A stretch of DNA of 64,000 bases from Weissella koreensis KACC 15510 (GTDB lineage: Bacteria; Bacillota; Bacilli; Lactobacillales; Lactobacillaceae). The stretch spans positions 868,001-932,000 of the forward strand of contig NC_015759.1 in assembly GCF_000219805.1 (NCBI RefSeq), given 5' to 3'. Below are positions 38,743 through 47,876 of the stretch, piece after piece. Under the pieces are notes generated by a model that was not told where the DNA came from, did not search any database, and worked only from the letters and a program-made list of their open reading frames with translations. Position 1 is the first letter of the stretch. Every line of letters starts with the position of its first letter. Both the position numbers and the translations under genes were made by a program.

Positions 38743-40482
38743 ATGGCTTATCAAGCACTTTATCGGACCTGGCGTCCACAAAAATTTGCCGATATGGTTG
38801 GTCAAGAGGTGGTTACAAAGACCCTCCGGAATGCTTTAATAACTGAACAAATTTCGCATGCTTATCTATTTACTGGACCTCGAGGAACAGGAAAAACTTC
38901 TGCGGCCAAAATTTTTGCAAAAGCCGTTAATTGTTTACATCCAGTTGATGGTGAGGCTGATGGAACTTGTGAAATTTGCCAGGCAATTGATCAAGGAACA
39001 TTAGGTGATATTATCGAATTAGATGCTGCATCTAATAATGGAGTGGATGAAATCCGAGAAATCCGAGAAGATGTTAATTATGCACCTACTTTGGCTAAAT
39101 ATAAGGTCTATATCATTGATGAGGTTCATATGTTGTCAACGGGGGCATTTAATGCTTTATTGAAAACTTTGGAAGAACCACCAGCAAATGTTATTTTTAT
39201 TTTAGCCACTACGGAACCACAAAAAATTCCGGCAACGATTATTTCAAGAACACAACGATTTGATTTCAAAAGAATTGATGCCAATGCAGCCTATGAACGG
39301 ATGGTATATATTCTAAATCAACGTGGTAATAACTATGATGATACAGCGGTTAAGGTCATAGCTAATGCCGCTGATGGTGGAATGCGTGATGCCTTGAGTA
39401 TTCTGGACCAGGCCCTTTCTTTTGGGAATGGAAATGTAACACTGGACAACGCTCTCTTAGTGACTGGATCGGTAACACAAACTTTGTTGGGTGAATATGT
39501 CATGGCTTTGGTAGAACACGATTCTAAACGAGCTTTAGCTAAGTTAACAGAGGTGTTAACTGACGGTAAAGATGCTGGACGTTTTATTGAGGATCTAATC
39601 AGTTATGCCCGCGACTTATTGTTGAATACTGAGGCACCTGATTTAATTTCATTGGTACCTGATGATAATTTTAAACAATTGGCCCAAGAGCAAAAGGCTG
39701 ATACTTGGTATCAAATGATTGATGTACTTAGTGAAACCCAACAACAACTACGATTTACTAATCGTCCTAGTATTTACTTGGAAGTATTAACCGTTAAATT
39801 GAGTCGTTTAAACCAGGCTGGAGTTGCTGAACCACAAGCAGTGGTAGCAGGAAATTCCGCCACAAATGTACACGCAAATACTGAAGCTACGCTGAAACCC
39901 TTAGATGATTCCAATGATGGTACTGTGATTGAGACCGATAACGTCGCACCTGTTGCTGAGCAGCCTATTAGAATTGCACATAAGGCAAGTACAGAGAAGA
40001 AGCATATTTTTGAAGTGCTAGATGCTGCCACACGTGGTGATTTGAATCGTTTACAAGCAGCTTGGGCAGATATTTTAGCTCAATTGAATGTTTCACAAAA
40101 AGCTATTCTTAGTACTGCTAAACCGGTGGCCGCTTCGTCAAACGGTGTACTTTTAGGTTTTGACTTTGAAATTTTCCGTGATAAAACCAAAAAAGATCAA
40201 GGGCTGGTTGATCTTTTGAATGAACAAATTAGAAAGTTAACTGAAAGTAAAGATGAGAGAAACTTGGTCTTAGTGACCAACGAAGAATGGCCAGATATAC
40301 GAAATCAATGGATTCAACAACATCGCAAAAATAAACCAGCAACTGAAAGTGCAGCAGCACCGGAAGCTGAATTAGCGGCCACTGATATTCCAGAACAAAA
40401 TGAGAGCACCCAAGATCAAACGATTGTGCAAGCCGCTAAAGATTTATTTGGGGATGAGTTAGTTGAAGTGAAAGCTGATTAA
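38743..40482 (+). CDS. dnaX: DNA polymerase III subunits gamma/tau
   Basis: Clamp-loader ATPase and polymerase organiser, 579 residues. Walker A GPRGTGKTSAAK (about 45-56), the zinc module (CLHPVDG...CEICQ), Walker B IIDEVHML and the sensor-1 SRTQRFDF are intact. The C-terminal third is alanine-, proline- and glutamine-rich before the DnaE-binding end. ATG at 38743 after GGGGAGGG. The YbaB/EbfC gene usually found between dnaX and recR is missing. Confidence 0.96.
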   Translation: MAYQALYRTWRPQKFADMVGQEVVTKTLRNALITEQISHAYLFTGPRGTGKTSAAKIFAKAVNCLHPVDGEADGTCEICQAIDQGTLGDIIELDAASNNGVDEIREIREDVNYAPTLAKYKVYIIDEVHMLSTGAFNALLKTLEEPPANVIFILATTEPQKIPATIISRTQRFDFKRIDANAAYERMVYILNQRGNNYDDTAVKVIANAADGGMRDALSILDQALSFGNGNVTLDNALLVTGSVTQTLLGEYVMALVEHDSKRALAKLTEVLTDGKDAGRFIEDLISYARDLLLNTEAPDLISLVPDDNFKQLAQEQKADTWYQMIDVLSETQQQLRFTNRPSIYLEVLTVKLSRLNQAGVAEPQAVVAGNSATNVHANTEATLKPLDDSNDGTVIETDNVAPVAEQPIRIAHKASTEKKHIFEVLDAATRGDLNRLQAAWADILAQLNVSQKAILSTAKPVAASSNGVLLGFDFEIFRDKTKKDQGLVDLLNEQIRKLTESKDERNLVLVTNEEWPDIRNQWIQQHRKNKPATESAAAPEAELAATDIPEQNESTQDQTIVQAAKDLFGDELVEVKAD

Positions 40483-40518
40483 TTCAGCTTACTTGGTAGA
40501 ATGCAAGGGGGAGATTTG

Positions 40519-41118
40519 ATGCAGTATCCAGAACCAATTGCAAAATTAATAGATAGTTATACGAAACTACCTGGAATAGGGATTAAAACAGCAACACGTT
40601 TAGCATTTTATACCATTGATATGCAAGAAGAAGATGTAACCCATTTTGCGCAATCATTAATTTCAGCTAAGCGTGATTTAAAGTTTTGTAGTATCTGTGG
40701 AAATCTAACAGAAGAAGATCCTTGCTCAATCTGTCAGGATGAAACTCGTGATCCTTCGGTTGTTTTAGTGGTTGAAGAAGTGAAAGATTTAATGGCATTG
40801 GAAAACACTAATGAATTCCGAGGACGATACCATGTTTTACATGGTGTTTTGTCACCACTAGCAGGAAAAGGTCCTGATGATATCAATATCGATACGTTGG
40901 TCCAACGTTTGCAGAAAAATGAAGAAATTCAAGAAGTTATTGTTGGAACAAATGCCAATGCTGAAGGTGAGGCGACAGCGATGTATTTGAGCCGTCTTTT
41001 GAAACCAGCGGGAATCAAAGTATCTCGACTAGCCACTGGCTTGGCGGTTGGTAGTGATATCGATTATGCGGATGAAATTACATTGATTAAGTCCGTTGAG
41101 GGAAGGACGCAGATGTGA
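40519..41118 (+). CDS. recR: Recombination mediator RecR
   Basis: Works with RecF/RecO to load RecA at gapped DNA. 199 residues: N-terminal helix-hairpin-helix ([16 protein letters not shown]), Cys4 zinc finger ([16 protein letters not shown]), Toprim domain ([14 protein letters not shown]) and Walker-like C-terminal region ([17 protein letters not shown]). Start at ATG 40519 after GGGGGAG; the ATG at 40501 precedes the RBS. Follows dnaX by 36 bp and overlaps yaaL by one base (TGATG). Confidence 0.95.
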   Translation: MQYPEPIAKLIDSYTKLPGIGIKTATRLAFYTIDMQEEDVTHFAQSLISAKRDLKFCSICGNLTEEDPCSICQDETRDPSVVLVVEEVKDLMALENTNEFRGRYHVLHGVLSPLAGKGPDDINIDTLVQRLQKNEEIQEVIVGTNANAEGEATAMYLSRLLKPAGIKVSRLATGLAVGSDIDYADEITLIKSVEGRTQM

Positions 41119-41381
41119 TGTTTGGATTAAAGAAGCTAAAATTAAAACCGGAAGTTTACGATGCAGAATTGTTGGATGCAATTGATGATGCAAAATATGA
41201 TTATGAAAAAGCTAAGGCATCAGAAATAGCCCTATTTGAAAGCGAAATTGATCCACGTTGGATCAAAGCACAAACGGCTTTTGCTAAACAAAAATATTTC
41301 TTCTTGTTACGCGCGGCCCGCACTAGAAAGATGAAGGGCCAATGGCAACGTTCGATTATTCGTTCGGAGCAATTAGATTAA
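41118..41381 (+). CDS. yaaL: YaaL/DUF2508-family protein
   Basis: An 87-residue protein that is almost entirely helical and charged, with the family ending FFLLRAARTRKMKGQW. Function unknown; always found after recR in Firmicutes. The ATG overlaps the recR stop in TGATG, so it is translationally coupled; a GTG at 41115 is possible but would overlap more. Confidence 0.85.
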   Translation: MFGLKKLKLKPEVYDAELLDAIDDAKYDYEKAKASEIALFESEIDPRWIKAQTAFAKQKYFFLLRAARTRKMKGQWQRSIIRSEQLD

Positions 41382-41393
41382 GGAGACAAATCC

Positions 41394-42038
41394 ATGGTTG
41401 GAAAATTTATTAGTTTTGAAGGACCTGAAGGCGCAGGTAAAACCAGTGTCTTGAAAGTTTTGATACCTCGTTTACAAGCGCAATATGGCGCGCGGCTATT
41501 GGTAACGAGAGAGCCTGGCGGAACTGATAATCCAGTTGCTGAAGCTATTCGTGATTTGGTTTTAAGTCCAGACTATCCTGCAATGGATATTAGAACTGAG
41601 GCTTTATTATATGCAGCATCACGTCGGGAACATGTACAAAAAACGATTAAACCAGCTTTGGCAGCTAATAAAATTATTTTGTCGGATCGATTTGTCGATA
41701 GTTCAATTGCTTACCAAGGGGCGGGGCGTGGAATTGGATTTGAAGCTGTCCGTAAATTAAATGATTTTGTTTTAGAAGGGTTCTTACCAGATTGCACGAT
41801 CTATTTTGATATCCGCCCGGAAGTAGGTTTGGCTCGTATTAAAGCTCATCGTCAAAACGAGATCAATCGATTAGACCTTGATCCGATTGAATTTCATCAG
41901 CGAGTGAGTGCTGGATATCATCAGTTAGCTGAACAAGACCCAAAAAGAATTATTATAATTGATGCCGAACAACCGATGGAACAAGTCATTGAAGATGCTT
42001 GGCAAGTCGTTAACCGTATTTTGAAAATGGAGGAATAA
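41394..42038 (+). CDS. tmk: Thymidylate kinase
   Basis: Phosphorylates dTMP to dTDP for DNA synthesis. 214 residues. P-loop FEGPEGAGKTS (residues about 8-18), the dTMP-binding TREPGGT, and DRFVDSSIAYQGAGRG are all present; the lid IKAHRQNEINRLD follows. ATG at 41394 after AAGGAGA. Part of the dnaX-recR-yaaL-tmk-darA operon. Confidence 0.96.
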   Translation: MVGKFISFEGPEGAGKTSVLKVLIPRLQAQYGARLLVTREPGGTDNPVAEAIRDLVLSPDYPAMDIRTEALLYAASRREHVQKTIKPALAANKIILSDRFVDSSIAYQGAGRGIGFEAVRKLNDFVLEGFLPDCTIYFDIRPEVGLARIKAHRQNEINRLDLDPIEFHQRVSAGYHQLAEQDPKRIIIIDAEQPMEQVIEDAWQVVNRILKMEE

Positions 42039-42041
42039 ACC

Positions 42042-42371
42042 ATGAAAATGATTATTGCTGTGATACAAGATAAAGATGCGAACAAATTAGGAACTGCGTT
42101 TATTAAAAATAATATTCGGGCAACGCGAACAGCTACCTCTGGTGGATTTTTGCGTTCAGGAAATACTACTTTTATGATTGGAATTGAGGATGAACGAGTT
42201 GATGACGTGCTTGAGGTGATTAAAACTAATGCGAAAGCTCGGAAACAATTTATGGCACCCTCAGCCAGCTTGGACTTATCATTTGAAGCCACTACGGCAA
42301 TGCCAATGGAGGTTCAGGTTGGTGGAGCAACAGTATTCGTTCAAGATATTGAACAATTCCATCATTTTTAA
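42042..42371 (+). CDS. darA: Cyclic-di-AMP receptor, PII-like (DarA/PstA, YaaQ)
   Basis: A 109-residue PII-like signal protein of the DUF970 family that binds c-di-AMP in Firmicutes. The family motif RATRTATSGGFLRSGNTTFMIGIED carries the T-loop residues for the dinucleotide. ATG at 42042, only 3 bp after tmk, after GGAGGA. The effector partner is unknown in the family generally. Its place between tmk and holB is highly conserved. Confidence 0.92.
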   Translation: MKMIIAVIQDKDANKLGTAFIKNNIRATRTATSGGFLRSGNTTFMIGIEDERVDDVLEVIKTNAKARKQFMAPSASLDLSFEATTAMPMEVQVGGATVFVQDIEQFHHF

Positions 42372-42531
42372 AGATCGATTGGTCAAATTCGTTTGAAATT
42401 ATGATTTAACCTTGTTTTTTATTCTTTTTAATAGAAAATGAGGTTAAAAAATTAATTTTTGATTTTAATAAGAAAAGTATAATAACACTCATCCTATCTT
42501 TTAAAGGTTTAATAAAATTAAGGAGTAAAGC

Positions 42532-43542
42532 ATGGAAGCTCAAGAAATTGTGAAACGCGCTTATTTGCAACAGTCAGCGCTCGTGGAGCGGTTAAAGCTG
42601 GCAATTGAGAGTCATCAGTTGGCCCATGCTTTTTTATTTACTGGTCCAAAAGGTCAGGGACAGTTGGATGTGGCAACTTGGTTGGCTATGCGATTAATGT
42701 GTGAACATCCACAAGCCAACGGGGATACGGATTTAACATGTTCTCATTGTCAAAGAATTGCTAATCATGAACACCCTGATGTAATTGAAGTAAAACCAGA
42801 AGGGCGTTCAATTAAAATTGACCAAATTCGGTACCTTAAAGATGAATTCAATAAAACTGCTGTCGAAGGAAAACAGAAAATTTTTATTATTAGTGCAGCT
42901 GATACTATGACGGATAATGCAGCAAATGGTTTGTTGAAATTTATTGAGGAACCAGTGGGGCAACAAACGGCTATTCTAATGGTTGAAAATCGCCAACAAG
43001 TTTTACCAACGATTGTTTCACGAACCCAAGTTATTGATTTTCATGCAATTGAACCGGTAGCTTATCAAGAGGCTTTGATGCAACTAGGTTATCCCAAAGA
43101 GCAGCTTGAATTAGTAGCTGCTTTGACGAATAGTTTGGAAGTAGCTGGAGAATGGCTAGTTGATGATTGGTTTAAAAAAAGTTATCAGGTTGTGATAGAT
43201 TTGGTTGAAAGTATTTTAAGGCTAGATCCAAAAGCTTTTAATCAAGTTCAAATTAATTTGATGCCTTTAGCCCAAGATAAGAGTAAACAATTAGTATTAT
43301 TAAATTTGTTAGCGTCTGCATGGCGTGATTTGCTTCTGTTATTGGATGGAGCGATTAGTGAGCCACGGATGATTGAAGCTAAACAATGGCTCAGTTTGGC
43401 ACAATCATTTGGAATTGATCCGATTTTAAAGGTACAAGAAATCGTTCTGGAAGCTCCTAAATGGTTAAAGAGTAACATTAGTTTTCAAACGGTGGTTGAG
43501 ACAATGATTTTAAAAAGCCAGTTCGGATTAGCAGCTAATTAA
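42532..43542 (+). CDS. holB: DNA polymerase III delta' subunit
   Basis: Clamp-loader subunit, 336 residues. The P-loop is degenerate (GPKGQGQLD, lacking the GKT lysine), as expected for the non-hydrolysing delta' type. The zinc module (CEHPQ and CSHCQRI) and sensor region SRTQVIDF are intact. ATG at 42532 after AAGGAGT. 160 bp after darA; in most Firmicutes ricT and/or yabA follow holB, but here rsmI comes next. Confidence 0.94.
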   Translation: MEAQEIVKRAYLQQSALVERLKLAIESHQLAHAFLFTGPKGQGQLDVATWLAMRLMCEHPQANGDTDLTCSHCQRIANHEHPDVIEVKPEGRSIKIDQIRYLKDEFNKTAVEGKQKIFIISAADTMTDNAANGLLKFIEEPVGQQTAILMVENRQQVLPTIVSRTQVIDFHAIEPVAYQEALMQLGYPKEQLELVAALTNSLEVAGEWLVDDWFKKSYQVVIDLVESILRLDPKAFNQVQINLMPLAQDKSKQLVLLNLLASAWRDLLLLLDGAISEPRMIEAKQWLSLAQSFGIDPILKVQEIVLEAPKWLKSNISFQTVVETMILKSQFGLAAN

Positions 43543-43595
43543 AATGATTAGATAAAATACTTTGATCAGTTAATCTCAGTAGGAATGGAGTAGGG

Positions 43596-44477
43596 ATGCA
43601 AGTACAAAAAAGTTTTAGTAAGCAAACAACCGGGACTTTATTTTTAGTGCCAACACCAATTGGTAATTTGGGTGATATGACTCAAAGATCAATTGAAACC
43701 TTGAAAGCAGTGGATTTAATTGCTGCAGAAGATACACGGCATACAGCACAACTGTTGAATCAATTTTCGATATCCACTAAACAGATTTCATTTCATGAAC
43801 ATAATAAAGAAACTCGGATTCCAGAATTAGTGGAACGCTTGTTAGAAGGTATAGATTTAGCACAAGTTTCAGATGCTGGAATGCCATCTATTTCTGATCC
43901 TGGGCATGAGTTGGTTCAGGCGGCTTTAGATGCTGATATTCCAGTGGTACCAATTCCAGGTGCTTCAGCAGGAATTACTGCATTGATTGCTTCCGGCTTA
44001 GCTCCACAGCCATTTTTGTTTTATGGCTTCTTGCAGCGAAAACCCAAAGACCAACAAGCAGAATTAACTCAATTAGCACAACATTCAGAAACAATGATTT
44101 TTTATGAGGCACCACATCGATTAGCCAAAACTTTAGCAAATATTAGCCAAGTTTTAGGCCCTAATCGACGAGTTGTCCTAGCGCGTGAGTTAACTAAACG
44201 GTATGAAGAATTTTTGCGAGGAACTGCAGATGAATTGCTGGTTTGGGCGCAAGAAAACCAAGTTCGAGGTGAATTTGTAATCGTAATCGAAGGTGGATCC
44301 GGAGTAACATTAATTGAAGAAGAGAATGATCCTTTAGCGGAATTATCAAACTTGGAAGCAGTTGAGGCTTTGGTAAAACAAGGTAAGAAAACAACGGCGG
44401 CGGTTAAAGAAATTGCCAAAAAACGTGAATTAGATCGACAAGCTCTATATTTGGCTTATCAAGAACAAAATGAGTGA
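43596..44477 (+). CDS. rsmI: 16S rRNA 2'-O-ribose C1402 methyltransferase RsmI
   Basis: A 293-residue tetrapyrrole-methylase-fold enzyme that methylates the ribose of C1402. TLFLVPTPIGNLGDMTQRSIETLK and AEDTRHTAQLLN at the start, VSDAGMPSISDPGHELV, and PGASAGITALIASGL are the family signature. ATG at 43596 after GGAGTAGG. Follows holB by 53 bp. The thioesterase gene begins within or just after its stop codon. Confidence 0.95.
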   Translation: MQVQKSFSKQTTGTLFLVPTPIGNLGDMTQRSIETLKAVDLIAAEDTRHTAQLLNQFSISTKQISFHEHNKETRIPELVERLLEGIDLAQVSDAGMPSISDPGHELVQAALDADIPVVPIPGASAGITALIASGLAPQPFLFYGFLQRKPKDQQAELTQLAQHSETMIFYEAPHRLAKTLANISQVLGPNRRVVLARELTKRYEEFLRGTADELLVWAQENQVRGEFVIVIEGGSGVTLIEEENDPLAELSNLEAVEALVKQGKKTTAAVKEIAKKRELDRQALYLAYQEQNE

Positions 44478-44491
44478 TAAGAAAAAACGAA

Positions 44492-45226
44492 ATGCGAATT
44501 TACGAAACGAAACATGAAATTTTAGATTTTGAAGGTGATATGTCAGGAAAATTGATGTTACCAAATATTTTAAGTTTGGCGATTATGGGATCGACAAAAC
44601 AATCTCTAGCATATGAAGTGGGACCGGATTACACACATGCCATGGGCTTAGGTTGGATTGTTTTGCAACATGAGATTACGATCATTCGCCGGCCAATGGT
44701 TGGTGAAACGGTAACGATACAAACGCATGGAAAAGAGTTTAATAAGTATTTTGCTAAACGAGACTACACATTTTTAGATGAAAATAATAATAAAATTATT
44801 CAAATCGATTCAATGTATGCCATGCTCGACATGAAAAAACGAAAAATGGCACAAATTCCGGATGCTGTGGTACAGGCTTATCAACCTGAATCTGTTAAGC
44901 GCGTGCCTCATCTAGCTAAACCACTTCAGTTTACAGATGATGAAGTCGCCGAAATTACTTGTAAGTATCATGTCCGTTTTTCAGACATTGATTCAAATCA
45001 ACATGTGAACAATGCCAAGTATTTGGATTGGGCTCAAGATCCACTTGGTCGTGATTTTTTGCTAGCGTATGAACCACAATTAGTTAATATTAAATTTGAA
45101 CATGAAGTTTTGTTGGGTGAAACAGTTGAAGCAAAAATTGTTCAAAATGGTGATGAAACAAAACATCAAATTTGGATGGGGTCTGAACTAGCTGCTGAAG
45201 TAGGGATCAAATGGACTACAAACTAA
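44492..45226 (+). CDS. Acyl-ACP thioesterase (FatA/FAT type)
   Basis: A double hot-dog-fold thioesterase of the lactobacillus/plant FAT family, 244 residues, which releases fatty acids from acyl carrier protein. The C-terminal half holds the catalytic segment DIDSNQHVNNAKY, with Asn-His-Asn of the active site. ATG 44492 gives MRIYETKHEILDFEG; a GTG at 44474, overlapping the rsmI stop, is the alternative. Neither has a strong RBS, so coupling to rsmI translation is likely. Membrane lipid role inferred. Confidence 0.88.
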   Translation: MRIYETKHEILDFEGDMSGKLMLPNILSLAIMGSTKQSLAYEVGPDYTHAMGLGWIVLQHEITIIRRPMVGETVTIQTHGKEFNKYFAKRDYTFLDENNNKIIQIDSMYAMLDMKKRKMAQIPDAVVQAYQPESVKRVPHLAKPLQFTDDEVAEITCKYHVRFSDIDSNQHVNNAKYLDWAQDPLGRDFLLAYEPQLVNIKFEHEVLLGETVEAKIVQNGDETKHQIWMGSELAAEVGIKWTTN

Positions 45227-45302
45227 AGTAGTAGTATGATATAAACGATACGGAAGCGGATTCACAACGTTAGAAATTATGAATTTAATAAGGAGAACAG
45301 AC

Positions 45303-46304
45303 ATGAGTACTTTGGTATTAGGTGGAGCAGGATATATCGGATCACATATGGTTGATTCATTACGTGCCCAAAATAAAGCGGTGGTAGTTGTTGATAATTT
45401 GGCAACTGGGCACCGATTGGCTGTACCTGAAGATGTTCCTTTTTATCAGGTCGATATTCGAGATAAGGCTGCTTTGTCAGCCGTCTTTGATCAAGAAGAA
45501 ATTGATCAAGTAGTACATTTTGCAGCTTCTTCAATTGTGCCAGAATCAATGACAGATCCATTGAAGTATTTTGATAATAATACAGCTGGAATGATTTCAT
45601 TACTAGAAGTGATGTTGGAACATAATGTGAAGCAAATTGTCTTCTCATCAACGGCTGCTACATATGGCGACGCTAAAGAGAGCCCAATTAAAGAAACAAC
45701 ACCACAGTTACCAATCAATCCATATGGTTTGTCAAAGCTACAAATGGAACAAATAATGGGATGGGCTGATAAAGCACATGATTTGAAGTGGGTTGCTTTG
45801 CGTTACTTTAATGTGGCTGGTGCTAAGCCTGATGGTTCAATTGGTGAGGATCATCCTACAGAAACACATTTGGTGCCGATCATTTTACAAACAGCCTTAG
45901 GTGAGCGTGATGCCATCACGATGTTTGGGGATGACTACAATACACCTGATGGATTCAATGTTCGAGATTATGTACATGTTATGGATTTGGTTGATGCACA
46001 CGTTTTGGCTCTTGATTACTTGGCCAAAGGTAATGCTTCAAATCAATTTAACTTAGGGACGGCCAATGGTTATTCTGTAAAGCAAATGGTTGAAGCAGCA
46101 CGTGAAGCAACTGGTATGGAAATCCCGGCAAAAGTTGGGCCCCGCCGAGCTGGAGATCCTGACTCTTTGATCGCTGATTCAACGAAAGCTCGTAATGTTT
46201 TAGGCTGGAATCCGCAATATGAATCAGTTAAAGAAATTATTAAAACAGCTTGGACTTGGCATCAAACTCATCCAGAGGGATACCAAGATCGTTCTGAAAA
46301 ATAA
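45303..46304 (+). CDS. galE: UDP-glucose 4-epimerase
   Basis: SDR-type epimerase interconverting UDP-glucose and UDP-galactose, 333 residues. NAD motif GGAGYIGSH (residues 8-16), catalytic Ser/Thr in FSSTAATYG (about 115-117), and the YxxxK dyad Tyr141/Lys145 in NPYGLSK are intact. ATG at 45303 after AAGGAGA. Not next to galK or galT; it may supply cell-surface polymers such as those made by the nearby glycosyltransferases. Confidence 0.95.
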   Translation: MSTLVLGGAGYIGSHMVDSLRAQNKAVVVVDNLATGHRLAVPEDVPFYQVDIRDKAALSAVFDQEEIDQVVHFAASSIVPESMTDPLKYFDNNTAGMISLLEVMLEHNVKQIVFSSTAATYGDAKESPIKETTPQLPINPYGLSKLQMEQIMGWADKAHDLKWVALRYFNVAGAKPDGSIGEDHPTETHLVPIILQTALGERDAITMFGDDYNTPDGFNVRDYVHVMDLVDAHVLALDYLAKGNASNQFNLGTANGYSVKQMVEAAREATGMEIPAKVGPRRAGDPDSLIADSTKARNVLGWNPQYESVKEIIKTAWTWHQTHPEGYQDRSEK

Positions 46305-46379
46305 ATTTAAGATAAAAAAGAGGTTAGTAATATTTAAGATGAACCTCAAAAACTATAAGTTAATATCTAGTTATTTTTT

Positions 46380-46428
46380 CTAGACGGTACGTTTTCGGTA
46401 TTTTATCGAGGATGTACCGTCTAGTTTT
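46380..46428 (+). terminator. galE terminator
   Basis: CTAGACGGTAC pairs perfectly with GTACCGTCTAG (46380-46390 with 46414-46424), followed by TTTTA. The loop contains GTTTTCGGTATT, shared with the hairpin at 47266. Confidence 0.82.
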
Positions 46429-46598
46429 ATTTAGATGAAACTTGTAGTGATTTAATGGCATATTATTATATTTTTCACTTAATTTTTATTAAATATTGCA
46501 CTCTGTTTTTTGATCGGTAACATGTGGTACTACTTGTGTTTTGTCGTTTGATATAATTCTGAAGTCACATAGATTTCTAAACCACAGGAGAAATATTA

Positions 46599-47243
46599 AT
46601 GAAAAAGAATAATATTATATTACTCACAATTGCATCAATGACAATTGTTAGTTTAGCTACACCTATTACCTCAACAATGTTTTCAAATCCAACGACTGTA
46701 TCCGCATCGCAAGGTGCTTCAGTTACTATGGATAAATATAAAGCGGGCCATTCTATTTTTGGTGATTTTAATGGTAACGTTAAAGATATTTATCTTGCTA
46801 AAAACGGTACAGTTATCAAATCAACTATTGCTACTATAAGAGATGACAATTCTTATAGTATTTCTGTTGATGCTAAGTTAGATAAAGACTTGGTTGAAAA
46901 TGGTGGTAGTTATACTTTAGTAGCTTATGGACCTAATAATTCAGTTATTGCCCAAGGCGCCTTTAATAATGATGCGCCTTCTACAACGAGTGAAATTAAA
47001 AATGTTAATTATGACAAAAAATCTGGTTTATTAACGGGTAATGTTGATTCTGCGGTTAATAATATTAAAATTTCAGCAGATGGTTATTCATATAATGAAG
47101 AAGCAACCATTACTAATGGTACCTTTTCGATTAATGTCTCTGATGATTTTTATCACGATATGAAATTTGGTAATCATGTTGTATTGATTGAAGGATTGGA
47201 TAGCTCTCTTAATACCATTGCTCAAACAACTTATAGTTTATAA
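46599..47243 (+). CDS. Secreted protein with two Ig-like beta-rich units
   Basis: A 214-residue exported protein I cannot name. Residues 1-36 form a Sec signal peptide: MKKNN, a hydrophobic stretch, and a likely cleavage after TVSA. The mature part has two similar beta-rich halves: one starting SVTMDKYKAGHSIFGDFNG and one starting IKNVNYDKKSGLLTGN; each ends in a LVAYG or VLIEG strand. There is no LPXTG anchor. ATG after AGGAGAA; a TATAAT lies upstream near 46552. Composition is rich in Asn, Ser and Asp. Possibly a small adhesin or wall-associated protein; function unknown. Confidence 0.78.
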   Translation: MKKNNIILLTIASMTIVSLATPITSTMFSNPTTVSASQGASVTMDKYKAGHSIFGDFNGNVKDIYLAKNGTVIKSTIATIRDDNSYSISVDAKLDKDLVENGGSYTLVAYGPNNSVIAQGAFNNDAPSTTSEIKNVNYDKKSGLLTGNVDSAVNNIKISADGYSYNEEATITNGTFSINVSDDFYHDMKFGNHVVLIEGLDSSLNTIAQTTYSL

Positions 47244-47265
47244 AAAATTGAAGTTTATTTTAATT

Positions 47266-47320
47266 AATTGGTCGTAAAGTTTTCGGTATTCAACCGTGAA
47301 TTTTTCGGCCAATTTTGTTT
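47266..47320 (+). terminator. Terminator of the secreted-protein gene
   Basis: AATTGGTCG pairs with CGGCCAATT (one T-G), followed by TTTTG and TTTTT. The loop contains GTTTTCGGTATT as in the galE terminator. Confidence 0.75.
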
Positions 47321-47384
47321 TTATTTGGTAAATTTATGCCGAATCGTCTCATGGAATGCCTGCATTTTTATTTTTTTTGAAACA

Positions 47385-47430
47385 TAAAAAAGCCCTGTGA
47401 GTTAGATTGAATCCAACTTATAGGGCTTAT
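47385..47430 (-). terminator. Terminator of the minus-strand small gene
   Basis: AAGCCCT and AGGGCTT (47390-47396 with 47422-47428) with inner AGTT/AACT. The A tract before 47390 becomes the T run on the minus strand. Confidence 0.8.
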
Positions 47431-47447
47431 TTCGTATAGGTTTTATT

Positions 47448-47816
47448 TTATACTATTTCAACGGAAGCATTTTTAATTTTCATAATATCGTGGCCGATCC
47501 AATTATAAGGACCGAGAATTGATTCAGCCCATTCAAAATCAGAATCAACAAAAATATCAGTTGGTAATTCCGTATCAGTCAATAAAAATTCATGTAAATT
47601 ATTCATGGCGTCATTGCTGGTCTGAATCATTGTTGATTTAACTTGGTAATTGGCAGCTAGTTCATTTGGTAATTTTTCTAAATCTAATTTTGAAGTAGTT
47701 GGATCAGTTTGAATAGCAATTTTTAATTGAATCTCAACATTTTTACTTTGCGCTATTACGATTGGTCCAATTTTATCAATATGAGCTTGTTTAAAAACTA
47801 AAATTAAATTATTCAT
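47448..47816 (-). CDS. Hypothetical protein, 122 residues
   Basis: A small soluble protein that I do not recognise. It is predicted mixed alpha/beta with no membrane segment and no cysteine. The strand-like start NNLILVFKQAH and a C-terminal ESILGPYNWIGHDIMKIKN are the most notable parts. ATG (reverse) at 47816 with a weak RBS (AGGT). It has its own terminator and lies 60 bp downstream of the aldo/keto reductase gene on the same strand, so it may be a second gene of that unit. Confidence 0.6.
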   Translation of the reverse strand: MNNLILVFKQAHIDKIGPIVIAQSKNVEIQLKIAIQTDPTTSKLDLEKLPNELAANYQVKSTMIQTSNDAMNNLHEFLLTDTELPTDIFVDSDFEWAESILGPYNWIGHDIMKIKNASVEIV

Positions 47817-47876
47817 CAGAAACCTGACTTTCTAAGCACAATTAACGATAGTTATACGATTTATAAGTTATTCTTT

